DNA of 64,000 bases from positions 682,001 through 746,000 of the forward strand of contig CADDXC010000001.1 of the NCBI GenBank assembly GCA_902809985.1. The letters are read 5' to 3'. Of the stretch, positions 19,511 through 28,395 are shown in pieces; within the stretch, counting starts at the first letter, position 1; each line of letters starts with the position of its first letter. Source of the stretch: Clostridiaceae bacterium BL-3. Lineage in GTDB: Bacteria > Bacillota > Clostridia > Clostridiales > Clostridiaceae. Below the pieces are notes generated by a model. That model saw only the letters and a program-made list of their open reading frames with translations. It had not been told where the DNA came from and ran no database searches. The position numbers and the translations under genes are program-made.

Positions 19511-20374
19511 ATGAGGGGAATTATAGTAAAGGGTATAGGAGGATTCTATTATATAAAAACTGAATATGGGGTAATTGAATGCAGGGCTAGGGGAAAGTTC
19601 AGGTATGATGGACTTTCCCCTATGGTCGGAGATAATGTTAATATAAATGTTGAAAAGAACCAGGGGGTTATTGATAAAATTTACCCTAGAATAAGTCAGC
19701 TAAAACGTCCTACAGTAGCGAATATAACTCAAGTATTAGTGATTTTTGCGTTCAATCATCCTAAAATAAATGAAGATCTATTAAACAGAATCCTCATAAG
19801 CTGTGAGTACAGTAATTTAGAAGTAATTGTATGCTTTAATAAAATGGATTTGCCTAAGGAAAGTGGAGAAATAGAGATTATAGATAGAATAAGCAGTATA
19901 GGTTATGAAGTACTGCAGTTAAAAGCAAAAGAAGGATATGGCATTGATACCATAAGAGAAAAACTCCGGGGAAATGTTACGGTTTTATGCGGACCCTCAG
20001 GCGTAGGAAAATCTACTATTTTAAATTCTCTCTGTGGGGAAAAACTCATGGAAACGGGTAAAATAAGTAAAAAATTAAATAAAGGGAAACATACTACAAG
20101 GTACAGTCAATTGATAGAACTTGAGGGAGGTTTTGTGGTAGATACTCCAGGGTTTTCTTCACTGGATACAAGTGATATACCTATAGAAAAACTTCAATAT
20201 TGTTTCCCTGAATTTATGGGTTTTATAGGAGAGTGTAAATTTACGGGATGTATTCACTATAGAGAACCTAAATGTGCTATTAAAGCTGCTGTGGAAAAAG
20301 GGACCATAAGTAGAGAAAGATATGATTTTTATATTAAGGTTTTAAAGGAAGTTTCTTCCCGGGAGAGATATTGA
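19511..20374 (+). CDS. rsgA: Ribosome small subunit-dependent GTPase RsgA
   Basis: A 287-residue circularly permuted GTPase. An OB-fold is at the N-terminus, then NKMD (near 115) precedes the P-loop GPSGVGKST (near 161-169) and DTPGF (near 212), and a Cys/His zinc site ([14 protein letters not shown]) is near the end. It checks late 30S assembly. It follows prkC as in Bacillus prpC-prkC-cpgA; in that organism it is also a kinase target. Confidence 0.96.
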   Translation: MRGIIVKGIGGFYYIKTEYGVIECRARGKFRYDGLSPMVGDNVNINVEKNQGVIDKIYPRISQLKRPTVANITQVLVIFAFNHPKINEDLLNRILISCEYSNLEVIVCFNKMDLPKESGEIEIIDRISSIGYEVLQLKAKEGYGIDTIREKLRGNVTVLCGPSGVGKSTILNSLCGEKLMETGKISKKLNKGKHTTRYSQLIELEGGFVVDTPGFSSLDTSDIPIEKLQYCFPEFMGFIGECKFTGCIHYREPKCAIKAAVEKGTISRERYDFYIKVLKEVSSRERY

Positions 20375-20415
20375 TGGCTAATTACGCTTAATTATTGAAA
20401 AGGAGATAATACACA

Positions 20416-21066
20416 ATGATAAAAATAGCACCTTCCATATTATCGGCAGATTTTTCAAAATTGGGGGAAGAGATAAAATCTCTGGATAAATATGGAGCAG
20501 ATTTAATCCATATAGATGTTATGGATGGAAGTTTTGTACCAAATATAAGTTTTGGAGTACCTGTTATACAAAGTGTACGGAAATACACTAAATTGCCTTT
20601 TGATGTACATTTGATGATAAAGGAGCCTGCAAGGTACATAGAGAGTTTTGTAAAAGCTGGGGCAGATATCATAACGGTTCATTTTGAAGCTGACAACCAT
20701 CTGGATAGAACTTTAAATTATATAAGAAGTCTAGGCGTAAAAGCTGCAGTGGCATTAAATCCCGCTACATTGGTAGATAACATAAAATATCTGATACCTG
20801 ATTTAGATATGGTTCTTATAATGTCTGTAAACCCTGGATTTGGAGGGCAAAAATACATAGATTACTGTTCAAGAAAAATAGAGGAAGTTAAAAATTTAAG
20901 TTATAAATACAATGAGAATCTGATGATAGAGGTGGATGGAGGTATTTCAAAGCATAATATAGGTAGTGCAGTGAAAAATGGAGCAAATGTAATAGTGGCT
21001 GGTTCTGCTGTATTTAAAGATGGAAAGATAGAGGACAATATAAAGATGCTGAGAGAGGGAATTTAG
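20416..21066 (+). CDS. rpe: Ribulose-phosphate 3-epimerase
   Basis: A 216-residue TIM-barrel enzyme that interconverts ribulose 5-phosphate and xylulose 5-phosphate. Family motifs are APSILSADF at the N-terminus, HIDVMDGSFVPN (near 33-44), MSVNPGFGGQ (near 136) and the phosphate site VDGGI. An AAAGGAGA site precedes the ATG; thiN begins one base after the stop. Confidence 0.96.
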   Translation: MIKIAPSILSADFSKLGEEIKSLDKYGADLIHIDVMDGSFVPNISFGVPVIQSVRKYTKLPFDVHLMIKEPARYIESFVKAGADIITVHFEADNHLDRTLNYIRSLGVKAAVALNPATLVDNIKYLIPDLDMVLIMSVNPGFGGQKYIDYCSRKIEEVKNLSYKYNENLMIEVDGGISKHNIGSAVKNGANVIVAGSAVFKDGKIEDNIKMLREGI

Positions 21067-21067
21067 T

Positions 21068-21703
21068 ATGAGGGTAGTTATAGTGTCAGGGGGAAATGCT
21101 CCTTCCGAAAAATTAATTAAAGAGGAACTTTATGGAGATTCAATTTTAATATGTGCCGACAGTGGCGCAAATTGTCTTTACAGATATAATATTGTACCCA
21201 TGTATCTTATGGGAGATTTCGATTCTATAGATGAAGAGCCTCTAAAATTTTTCAGGGAAAAGAACTGTATTATAGAAAAATATCCTAAGGCTAAAAACTG
21301 TACAGATACTGAAATTGTAATTGATAAGGCTCTGAGTCTGAGAGCAGATGAAATAGTGCTGCTTGGAGTTACGGGAAGCAGGGTAGATCATCTTTTGGGT
21401 AATCTGGGAATGCTTTTAAAGTGTAATTCAAAGGGAATTAGAGCTTTTATAAAAGATGAGCACAATACTATTGAACTAATAAGTAAACCCGTTACAATAG
21501 AAGGCAGAGAGGGAGAAACATTTTCCCTTCATGCCTACTGTGATATAGTTAGAAATTTGAGTATAATAGGTGCGAGGTATAAGCTTGACAATTACGATCT
21601 GAAGTTGGGGGATGGAAGAACGATATCGAATGAATTTTTAAATAGAAGTGTGAGTATAATATTTGACAGCGGTAAATTACTTTTAATGAAGAGTAGAGAT
21701 TGA
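21068..21703 (+). CDS. thiN: Thiamine pyrophosphokinase
   Basis: A 211-residue enzyme that transfers pyrophosphate from ATP to thiamine. Recognisable parts are CADSGANCLY (near 29-38), MGDFDSID (near 50) and LGVTGSRVDHLLGNL (near 97). It is the last gene of the rsgA-rpe-thiN run, as in Bacillus. Confidence 0.92.
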   Translation: MRVVIVSGGNAPSEKLIKEELYGDSILICADSGANCLYRYNIVPMYLMGDFDSIDEEPLKFFREKNCIIEKYPKAKNCTDTEIVIDKALSLRADEIVLLGVTGSRVDHLLGNLGMLLKCNSKGIRAFIKDEHNTIELISKPVTIEGREGETFSLHAYCDIVRNLSIIGARYKLDNYDLKLGDGRTISNEFLNRSVSIIFDSGKLLLMKSRD

Positions 21704-21743
21704 TTATCCAATGCACAATTGATGATGATATTAAAAAAAGTGG

Positions 21744-21772
21744 TAACAATATTACATCTTTATGCATATAAT
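21744..21772 (+). promoter_or_regulatory. Candidate sporulation (SigE-like) promoter for the spoVM unit
   Basis: CATATAAT at 21765-21772 matches seven of eight bases of the sigma-E -10 (CATACAMT). TAACAAT at 21744-21750 is a weaker -35 match, 14 nt upstream. TATAAT inside the -10 could also serve sigma-A. Transcription from here would start before the small gene at 21803. Confidence 0.35.
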
Positions 21773-21802
21773 AGTGTAGAGCAATTTTTAAGGGATAATA
21801 AC

Positions 21803-21973
21803 GTGAAAAAAAGAGGATTCAGAAGAAGAACAAAAAGAAAAATTGGATTAGTGGCTTTATCTATAGGTGTAGGATTTCTACTGACAGTTATTATCCCTAT
21901 ATGGGGATGGATAATAGCTGCAGGTGCAGGATTGATTTATTGTGGATGGTATCTAATAGAACGTCATAAATAA
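21803..21973 (+). CDS. Small basic membrane protein upstream of spoVM
   Basis: A 56-residue protein. A strongly basic N-terminus (KKRGFRRRTKRK) is followed by one or two hydrophobic segments ending near ERHK. I do not recognise a named family. The GTG at 21803 follows AAGGGA with 7-nt spacing and lies downstream of a candidate promoter, whereas an in-frame ATG at 21719 would lie upstream of it without a ribosome binding site. Position 12 nt before spoVM suggests a shared transcript and possibly a sporulation role; that is inference. Confidence 0.65.
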   Translation: MKKRGFRRRTKRKIGLVALSIGVGFLLTVIIPIWGWIIAAGAGLIYCGWYLIERHK

Positions 21974-21985
21974 GGAGGTAATTTA

Positions 21986-22057
21986 ATGAAAATTATTGCA
22001 TTTAAGCTTCCAGGTGTCCTGTCTGCAATTATAAAGTTTTTTACCAAGAAAAAATAA
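21986..22057 (+). CDS. spoVM: Stage V sporulation protein M (SpoVM), 23 residues
   Basis: A 23-codon ORF reading MKIIAFKLPGVLSAIIKFF followed by TKKK. It matches the SpoVM pattern: an amphipathic helix with the KLP motif near residues 7-9 and a basic end (Bacillus SpoVM has 26 residues). SpoVM inserts into the curved forespore outer membrane and recruits SpoIVA, whose gene is at 5019. A strong AAGGAGGT site at 21972-21979 precedes the ATG. Lys-Leu-Pro and length make this the likely call. Confidence 0.88.
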   Translation: MKIIAFKLPGVLSAIIKFFTKKK

Positions 22058-22069
22058 TCATATAAACAC

Positions 22070-22108
22070 AAAAATGCAATTGTAACTAAACAACTGCATT
22101 TTTATTTT
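22070..22108. terminator. Bidirectional terminator between spoVM and rpmB
   Basis: AAAAATGCA pairs with TGCATTTTT around an inner TTG/CAA stem. T-rich tracts follow on both strands, so it can end spoVM (+) and rpmB (-). Confidence 0.8.
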
Positions 22109-22299
22109 TATATGGCACGTTGAACCTTTCCGGAACGAAGACATCTCGAACAAACATGTATAGTTTTTGGTGTGCCATTGACTATGGCTTTAATTTTTCT
22201 TATATTTGGAGACCAGGTTCTTTTAGATTGGCGATGTGAATGACTGTACTGTACACCAAATACAACGGATTTACCACATATTTCACATTTTTTTGACAC
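22108..22299 (-). CDS. rpmB: 50S ribosomal protein L28
   Basis: A 63-residue protein with the zinc-ribbon form of L28: CEIC at the N-terminus and CSRC near residues 51-54, plus the SHRQSKRTWSPN core. It starts with GTG after a GGGAGGTG site. It is a single gene read divergently from the Asp23-family gene and convergently with spoVM. Confidence 0.96.
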   Translation of the reverse strand: MSKKCEICGKSVVFGVQYSHSHRQSKRTWSPNIRKIKAIVNGTPKTIHVCSRCLRSGKVQRAI

Positions 22300-22345
22300 T
22301 GTAAAACACCTCCCTTAAGAGTTTTATACAACTCAAACATAAATT

Positions 22346-22375
22346 ATTTTACCACAGAAGGTGTGGTATATGCAA
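22346..22375 (-). promoter_or_regulatory. rpmB promoter with inverted repeat in the spacer
   Basis: On the minus strand TTGCAT (22370-22375) and an extended -10, TGG-TAAAAT (-10 at 22346-22351), are 18 nt apart. A perfect repeat TACCACA / TGTGGTA (22350-22368, 5-nt centre) fills the spacer and touches the -10. Confidence 0.6.
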
Positions 22376-22461
22376 GGCTAAGTTAAAGTTCAAAGCATAA
22401 ATATCAAATCTGAACCCCTATATTTAAATTAGAGATTGACTTGGAAAAATTTTGATGTAAC

Positions 22462-22491
22462 TTGAATAATAAAATGTCTTTATGGTATTAT
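22462..22491 (+). promoter_or_regulatory. Promoter for the Asp23-family gene
   Basis: TTGAAT (22462-22467) and TATTAT (22486-22491), spaced 18 nt, lie 31 nt before the ATG at 22523. Confidence 0.55.
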
Positions 22492-22522
22492 AGAATATGA
22501 TATTGAATGAGGAGGTTTTTGT

Positions 22523-22873
22523 ATGATAGGCAGTATTGTTGAGGAAAACGGGTATATAGATTATTCGGAAGAAGTGGTTGCCAATATAGCTGGATTATCT
22601 ACTATGGAATGCTATGGCGTAGTGGGAATGGCTTCTAAAAGCGCCAAAGATGGTTTTTGGAAATTAATAAAAAGTGAAAATTTAAGTAAGGGAGTAAAGG
22701 TTCGTTCTAAAAATAATGAATTGATTATAGAATTACACATAATTGTGGAATATGGAACAAAGATATCTGTAATTGCAAATAATATAATACAGAAGATAAA
22801 ATACAATATAGAGAACTACACAGGACTTAAGGTCTCAACTATTACGGTAAACGTTCAAGGTGTTAGGGTCTAG
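22523..22873 (+). CDS. Asp23/Gls24 family envelope stress protein (YloU-like)
   Basis: A 116-residue protein of the DUF322/Asp23 family, with the typical GSIVEENGYIDYSEEVVANIAG start and a hydrophobic ESxGVVGM-like centre. Members are small cytosolic or membrane-associated proteins tied to envelope stress. It lies 17 nt before the fakA-like gene, the conserved yloU-yloV pair, after a GAGGAGG site. Confidence 0.92.
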   Translation: MIGSIVEENGYIDYSEEVVANIAGLSTMECYGVVGMASKSAKDGFWKLIKSENLSKGVKVRSKNNELIIELHIIVEYGTKISVIANNIIQKIKYNIENYTGLKVSTITVNVQGVRV

Positions 22874-22890
22874 GGAGGTAATTTGTAAAA

Positions 22891-24543
22891 ATGGGATACT
22901 TAAATATAGACGGGCAGATTTTTTACAATATGGTTGTAAATGCCAGTAATAAACTAGAGGAACAGAAGAATTTTGTAAATTCACTAAATGTATTTCCAGT
23001 ACCTGATGGAGACACGGGTACAAATATGTCTATGACACTTAGAAATGCAGTGTTGGAGATAGCCGATGCAGGTGAGAAATCCATAGATGCAATAGGAAAA
23101 CAGCTGGCCAAGGGTGCACTTATGGGAGCCAGGGGAAATTCCGGAGTTATACTTTCACAGATATTCAGAGGTATAGCTAATGGAATTGAAGGCAAAAAAC
23201 AGGTGGATTCATCGGAACTTGGAAGTGCACTGGAAGAAGGAGCAAGATTTGCCTATAAAGCAGTTATGCGTCCTACGGAAGGTACTATATTGACTATTAT
23301 AAAAGCTGCAGGTGAAAGTGCCGTAAAGTCTGATAAAAAAGATATAACTGAGCTTTTGGAAGAAGTGTGTGATTACAGTAAAACTGTGCTTGACAAAACT
23401 CCTGATATGCTTCCTGTGTTAAAAAAAGCAAAAGTAGTAGATGCCGGCGGCATGGGACTTTTGATTATACTTCAGGGAATGTATGAGGCTTTAAAAGATC
23501 ATATGGAAAAACTGCATTTAAAAGAAGCCGACAACGCAAAAATTCAACCTGCAGCTAAGAATTTAGGGGAACAGAATATAAAATATGGATATTGTACAGA
23601 ATTTCTGATTCATTCTCAGGTGCCGGATATAGAGAATTTTAGAAAAGAATTGAAGAAAATAGGAGATTCCATGGTGGTAGTGAAAGACGAGGATATAATA
23701 AAAGTTCACATACACACCAATGATCCGGGATGGGTTCTATCGAAGGCGGTTAAATTGGGGGAATTGTCCAAAATAAAAATAGATAATATGAGAGAACAGC
23801 ATAGACATATTTTAAATATAGATGATTTTAAAGAAGATTCTTCTGAAGAAAAAGCTCATGAGAGTGGAGAAAATCAAACTGAACGAAAAAAATACGCCTT
23901 TATTTCAGTATCCATAGGAGAAGGTATCAATGGTATATTTAAGGATCTGGGAGTAGACTACGTGATAGAAGGTGGTCAGACTATGAACCCGAGTACTGAA
24001 GATATATTAAATTGTATAGAAAAAATAAATGCAGAAAATATATTTGTATTGCCCAACAATAAAAATGTAATTATGGCAGCTAATCAAGCTGCGGAGCTGT
24101 CAGATAAATTAGTAAAAGTAATATCAACTAAAACTATACCTCAAGGAATTACTGCAATAACAGCATTTAATTCAGATATGGATTTAGATGAAAATATAAG
24201 TGCCATGGAGAAAGCTATAACTACAGTGGCTACGGGGCAAGTGACTTATGCAGTTAGAGATACGGAAGTGGATGGAAAAGATATAAGACAGGGAGATATA
24301 TTGGGACTTATCGAAGGCAGTATAAAACAGGTTGGAAAGGATAAATTCCAGGTATGTGGTGACATAATAGATGAGATGACAGGGGGAAATAGCGAACTCA
24401 TAAGCATATATTATGGCGATGGATGTAATGAGGAGGAAGTAAATGACTTTATAAAGAAACTTGAAAAAAAATATGAAGATATGGATATACAGTGCTACAA
24501 TGGGAAACAGCCTCTTTATTATTTCATAGTGTCTGTTGAGTAA
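22891..24543 (+). CDS. fakA: DAK2-domain fatty acid kinase subunit (FakA/YloV)
   Basis: A 550-residue protein. The N-terminal DAK2/DhaL nucleotide domain shows PVPDGDTGTNMSMT near residues 36-49 and GARGNSGVILSQ near 71. A middle domain and a C-terminal DegV-like/DAK phosphatase domain follow. In Staphylococcus FakA phosphorylates fatty acids bound to FakB. No FakB gene is in the window, so the substrate role is inferred from the family. Confidence 0.92.
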   Translation: MGYLNIDGQIFYNMVVNASNKLEEQKNFVNSLNVFPVPDGDTGTNMSMTLRNAVLEIADAGEKSIDAIGKQLAKGALMGARGNSGVILSQIFRGIANGIEGKKQVDSSELGSALEEGARFAYKAVMRPTEGTILTIIKAAGESAVKSDKKDITELLEEVCDYSKTVLDKTPDMLPVLKKAKVVDAGGMGLLIILQGMYEALKDHMEKLHLKEADNAKIQPAAKNLGEQNIKYGYCTEFLIHSQVPDIENFRKELKKIGDSMVVVKDEDIIKVHIHTNDPGWVLSKAVKLGELSKIKIDNMREQHRHILNIDDFKEDSSEEKAHESGENQTERKKYAFISVSIGEGINGIFKDLGVDYVIEGGQTMNPSTEDILNCIEKINAENIFVLPNNKNVIMAANQAAELSDKLVKVISTKTIPQGITAITAFNSDMDLDENISAMEKAITTVATGQVTYAVRDTEVDGKDIRQGDILGLIEGSIKQVGKDKFQVCGDIIDEMTGGNSELISIYYGDGCNEEEVNDFIKKLEKKYEDMDIQCYNGKQPLYYFIVSVE

Positions 24544-24568
24544 AAAAAGCCTTTGGGCTTTTTTTATT
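24542..24568 (+). terminator. Terminator after fakA
   Basis: AAAAAGCC, loop TTTG, GGCTTTTTTT: a short stem with a T-run directly after the stop codon. Confidence 0.85.
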
Positions 24569-24611
24569 TGAATAGGCTTTTATTAGTTACTTTTAATTCG
24601 CTCAGATATAG

Positions 24612-24617
24612 TATAAT
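24612..24617 (+). promoter_or_regulatory. -10 element upstream of recG
   Basis: A TATAAT hexamer lies 29 nt before the recG ATG and just after the fakA terminator. No good -35 is seen at 16-19 nt (nearest TTACTT, 24587-24592). Confidence 0.4.
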
Positions 24618-24646
24618 ATTTTAAGTGAAAAAGTAGGTGAAAATTT

Positions 24647-26683
24647 ATGAATGCATATGATGATGTAAAGTGTATAAAGGGAGTTGGAGATGTAACGGCT
24701 GGAGTTCTAAATAAATGTTTTATATTCAATATACTGGATTTACTTTTGTATTTTCCGAGAGATTATGAGGTGATTTCTAGCTGTTCAGATTTAAAGGATG
24801 AAAATGTTGGAAAGGTTATAATAGACTGTAGGGTTAAAAACATATGCAGGGATATCAGAACTAAAAGCGGAAAGATTATTTCCACTATAGTATTTCAAAA
24901 CAAAAACACAGTTTTTAAAGGGAGATGGTTTAATCAGCCTTATATAAAAAATAAATTTAGAGTGAATAATGAGTATAGGATAATGGGAAAAGTTCAGAAA
25001 TTTAAAGGACAAAGTTACATGACAAATCCTGTTATGGTAAATGATCATAAATTGGATAAAACAGAAGAAAAAATAATACCAATATATCCTTTGAAATCAG
25101 GAATAACAAATAATACATTTATGAAGCTTATATCCGAGGTACTTCGTGGAGTAAAAATAGAGGAAAATCTCCCTGGATGGATAATTGACAAATATAAATT
25201 TTACAGTCTAGACAGGGCGATACGAATAATACATAATCCTGCTAATTTGAAGGAGTTAAACCAGAGCAAAAGAAGACTTAAATTTCAAGAACTTTTTATA
25301 TATTCCTTGAAGATATTAATGCTCAAATATAGCTTTATCAATGAAAGAGGCATAGCCTTTAAAATTTCTCCGGAATTGATAAAGCTAAAAAAGATGATTC
25401 CCTACGAACTTACTGGAGCTCAAAAAAAGGTCATGAGAGAGATATTGATAGATGAAAAAAGACAGGTTCCAATGAACAGATTACTGCAGGGAGATGTGGG
25501 AAGTGGAAAGACTATAGTGGGTCTCATAGCCATTTTTAATGTGGTAAAAAATGGGTACCAGGCGGTTTTGATGGCTCCAACCGAGATACTGGCTACTCAG
25601 CACTATATAGAAGCTAAAAAACTTTTAGAAAAATTCAGCGTGAATGTGAAATTACTTTGTGGGAGTACTACTGCTAAAAACAAGGAAGGGATAAAGCAGG
25701 AGCTGAAGCTGGGAAAAATAGATATATTGATAGGTACTCATGCTTTGATTCAGGAAGATGTACAATTTAAAAACTTAGGGATGGTAGTTACGGATGAACA
25801 GCATAGGTTTGGAGTTATGCAGAGGAGCAAGCTTACCAACAAAGGGGAAAATGTTGATGTACTCATTATGACAGCTACACCTATTCCAAGAACTCTGAGC
25901 TTGTATTTATATGGGGATTTAGATGTATCTACCATAGATGAACTCCCACCGGGAAGAAAAAAAATAGCTACCTATTATAGAGATAAAAACTCCAGAGATA
26001 ATGTATATAGATTTGCCCTTGATGAAATAAAAAAAGGTAAACAAGTGTATGTGGTATGTCCGCTGGTGGAGGAAAATGAACAGTTAAATTTGAGCTCGGT
26101 AGAGGATGTCTACAGGGAACTTAAAGAAAAATATTTTAAGAATGTCCAAATTGAGATGCTCCATGGAAAAATGTCTTCTAAAGATAAAGAAGATATAATG
26201 GATAGGTTTAAAAGAGGTGAAATTAAAGTAATGGTATCCACTACTGTTATAGAAGTGGGGATAAATGTACCAAATGCCACAGTGATGATAGTTGAAAATG
26301 CAGAAAGATTTGGGCTTGCACAGCTTCATCAACTTAGAGGAAGGGTTGGACGAGGTGAGGATAAAGCCTATTGTATTTTAATTGCAGATATTAAAAATGA
26401 TATAATAAGGAAGAGAATGGAGATAATGAAGTGCAGCAATGATGGATTCTACATTTCAGAACAGGATCTGAAACTGAGAGGAGCAGGTGAAATCTTCGGA
26501 TTTAGGCAGCATGGAGAAGATGAGCTGATTTTGTCAAATTTAGTGGAAGACTTAGAAATATTTAAAAAGGCCAATTTAGAGGCTAAAAGGCTCTTGAAAA
26601 GCACAGATCCAGAGGATGTAAGAATTAAAGAAGAAATACAAAAAAAATTAAAGAGAACATCAAAATTTATAAGTTTTAATTAA
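24647..26683 (+). CDS. recG: ATP-dependent DNA helicase RecG
   Basis: A 678-residue helicase that regresses forks and processes Holliday junctions. An N-terminal wedge/OB domain with the DLLLYFPRDY motif precedes a superfamily 2 core: GDVGSGKT near 283, DEQHRFG near 383 and QLRGRVGRG near 563. It has its own promoter region after the fakA terminator. Confidence 0.97.
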   Translation: MNAYDDVKCIKGVGDVTAGVLNKCFIFNILDLLLYFPRDYEVISSCSDLKDENVGKVIIDCRVKNICRDIRTKSGKIISTIVFQNKNTVFKGRWFNQPYIKNKFRVNNEYRIMGKVQKFKGQSYMTNPVMVNDHKLDKTEEKIIPIYPLKSGITNNTFMKLISEVLRGVKIEENLPGWIIDKYKFYSLDRAIRIIHNPANLKELNQSKRRLKFQELFIYSLKILMLKYSFINERGIAFKISPELIKLKKMIPYELTGAQKKVMREILIDEKRQVPMNRLLQGDVGSGKTIVGLIAIFNVVKNGYQAVLMAPTEILATQHYIEAKKLLEKFSVNVKLLCGSTTAKNKEGIKQELKLGKIDILIGTHALIQEDVQFKNLGMVVTDEQHRFGVMQRSKLTNKGENVDVLIMTATPIPRTLSLYLYGDLDVSTIDELPPGRKKIATYYRDKNSRDNVYRFALDEIKKGKQVYVVCPLVEENEQLNLSSVEDVYRELKEKYFKNVQIEMLHGKMSSKDKEDIMDRFKRGEIKVMVSTTVIEVGINVPNATVMIVENAERFGLAQLHQLRGRVGRGEDKAYCILIADIKNDIIRKRMEIMKCSNDGFYISEQDLKLRGAGEIFGFRQHGEDELILSNLVEDLEIFKKANLEAKRLLKSTDPEDVRIKEEIQKKLKRTSKFISFN

Positions 26684-26708
26684 CTCGTGGCAAATATATA
26701 AGTGGATT

Positions 26709-26737
26709 TTGAATAATGCAAATATATATGTTAAAAT
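26709..26737 (+). promoter_or_regulatory. Promoter for rsmD-coaD
   Basis: TTGAAT (26709-26714), 17-nt spacer, TAAAAT (26732-26737) preceded by TGT, giving an extended -10. Confidence 0.6.
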
Positions 26738-26787
26738 ATTAGAGAATAAATAACGTATATGAAAAAGTTAAAATAGGAGGAAAGTCT

Positions 26788-27348
26788 ATGAGGATAATTT
26801 CAGGCCTTGCTAGAGGAAGAAAAATATTGTCCCCAAATGGATATGATACTACAAGACCTACTTTGGATAGAGTTAAGGAATCCATGTTTAACATAATTCA
26901 AAGTAGAATTTATGGTTCTACTGTGTTGGATCTGTTTGCAGGAACAGGAAGCCTTGGACTTGAAGCTGTAAGCAGAGGAGCTAGTAAGTGTTTTTTAGTT
27001 GACAGGGACAGTGATACATTTTCTAGTCTCGAAAAAAATATAGAAAATTTAAAGTTTTTATCCAGGTGTAGTGCTATGAATATGGATTCTTATAAGGCTC
27101 TTGAGGAATTGGGTATAAAAAGAGAGGCATTTGATATAATATTTATTGATCCTCCCTATAAAAAGAATATGATTCCACCGTCAGTGAAGATAATTGAAAG
27201 GGAAAATCTATTGATTCCAGATGGAATTATAGTTACCAAAATTGATACCAGTGAGAAAATATATATTGGAACCAGCAATATAATTTTGACAGATCACAGA
27301 AAATATGGCAACACAACTCTATGTTTTTATAAATACAAGGAGGATTAA
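26788..27348 (+). CDS. rsmD: 16S rRNA m2G966 methyltransferase RsmD
   Basis: A 186-residue SAM methyltransferase. Family motifs are [12 protein letters not shown] at the start, [14 protein letters not shown] (near 28), [13 protein letters not shown] (near 48) and the catalytic DPPY near 121. It precedes coaD by 5 nt, a pairing conserved in Firmicutes. Confidence 0.95.
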   Translation: MRIISGLARGRKILSPNGYDTTRPTLDRVKESMFNIIQSRIYGSTVLDLFAGTGSLGLEAVSRGASKCFLVDRDSDTFSSLEKNIENLKFLSRCSAMNMDSYKALEELGIKREAFDIIFIDPPYKKNMIPPSVKIIERENLLIPDGIIVTKIDTSEKIYIGTSNIILTDHRKYGNTTLCFYKYKED

Positions 27349-27353
27349 TTAAA

Positions 27354-27848
27354 ATGAACACAGCAATATGCCCAGGAAGTTTTGATCCTATAACGAATGG
27401 ACATTTAGATATAATAAATAGATCAGCTAAGGTATTTGATGAGGTAGTAGTTGGAGTACTTATTAATCCTGAAAAAAAGGGACTTTTTAATGTAGATGAG
27501 AGAGTTGAATTGATTAAAAAGGTAGTGAAAAACATACCTAATGTAAGAGTTGAAAGCTTTAGTGGGTTATTGATAGATTTTATGAAAAAAAAGCATATTA
27601 AAGTTATAGTGAAGGGGCTTAGAGCAGTATCGGATTTTGAGTATGAATTTCAAATGTCAGTGATGAATAAAAAACTTGATCCAGATATAGAAACTGTATT
27701 TATGATGTCCAGTGCCATGAATTCGTTTTTAAGCTCCTCATCGGTAAAACAGGTTGCTATGTTTGGTGGATGCATTAAAGGTCTGGTTCCCGAAGAAATA
27801 ATACCTGATATTATAGAAAAAATTAATGGAATGTATAAAAATTATTAA
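27354..27848 (+). CDS. coaD: Phosphopantetheine adenylyltransferase
   Basis: A 164-residue nucleotidyltransferase that makes dephospho-CoA from phosphopantetheine and ATP. The [13 protein letters not shown] motif (residues 6-18, with TxGH) and the [12 protein letters not shown] segment are clear. It complements coaBC at 8813 in CoA synthesis. Confidence 0.97.
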   Translation: MNTAICPGSFDPITNGHLDIINRSAKVFDEVVVGVLINPEKKGLFNVDERVELIKKVVKNIPNVRVESFSGLLIDFMKKKHIKVIVKGLRAVSDFEYEFQMSVMNKKLDPDIETVFMMSSAMNSFLSSSSVKQVAMFGGCIKGLVPEEIIPDIIEKINGMYKNY

Positions 27849-27870
27849 TTAGCTTTGGGAGGAGAAAGTT

Positions 27871-28395
27871 ATGGATACTATTAAGCTGTTGGAATATCTT
27901 CAAGAAATTATGGATACTTCCGCTAAAGTTCCTATGACGGGAAAGGTTATGGTAAATAAGAAAGAGATTCAAGAAATATTGGACAAGATAGTCAATTGCC
28001 TTCCTGGTGAATTAAAAAAAGCACAGTGGATAGTTGAAGAAAAGGATAGAATTTTAACTGAGGCTGTGCAGGAAGCAGATAATATAAAGAAAGAAAATTT
28101 AAATTTACTGAGAAGACAGATAGAGAATCATGACATCACCAAAGAAGCGAATATCAGAGCACAGGAGATAATTTCATCTGCACAGAAAAATGCCAAAGCT
28201 ATAAGGTTGGGAGCCAGAGATTATGCAGATGAAATGTTGAGCCAGTTAGACAATGAGATAACAGATAAAAGTAATGAACTGCTTACAAATTTAAAACTGG
28301 AATTTCAAAAACTTTTAAATGATGTAGAGGGCAATATAGATTTGAAAACCAGTTCCATAAGAGCAAATATAAAGGAATTAAGGGATATGAAATAG
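27871..28395 (+). CDS. Coiled-coil protein of unknown function
   Basis: A 174-residue, Lys/Glu-rich, Cys-poor protein. It is predicted to be mostly helical, with a long coiled-coil-like stretch from about residue 50 to the end; KEANIRAQEIISSAQKNA recalls stalk-like or DivIVA-like helices. Such genes next to coaD are often annotated 'ATPase', but no nucleotide-binding motif is visible. A GGGAGGAG site supports the ATG. Its last 18 nt overlap the 3' end of ylbJ on the other strand. Confidence 0.8.
   Translation: MDTIKLLEYLQEIMDTSAKVPMTGKVMVNKKEIQEILDKIVNCLPGELKKAQWIVEEKDRILTEAVQEADNIKKENLNLLRRQIENHDITKEANIRAQEIISSAQKNAKAIRLGARDYADEMLSQLDNEITDKSNELLTNLKLEFQKLLNDVEGNIDLKTSSIRANIKELRDMK

Noticed and set aside
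21719-21802. Extended N-terminus of the small membrane protein before spoVM
   Set aside because: No ribosome binding site, and it would span the candidate promoter; the basic-hydrophobic pattern starts at 21803.
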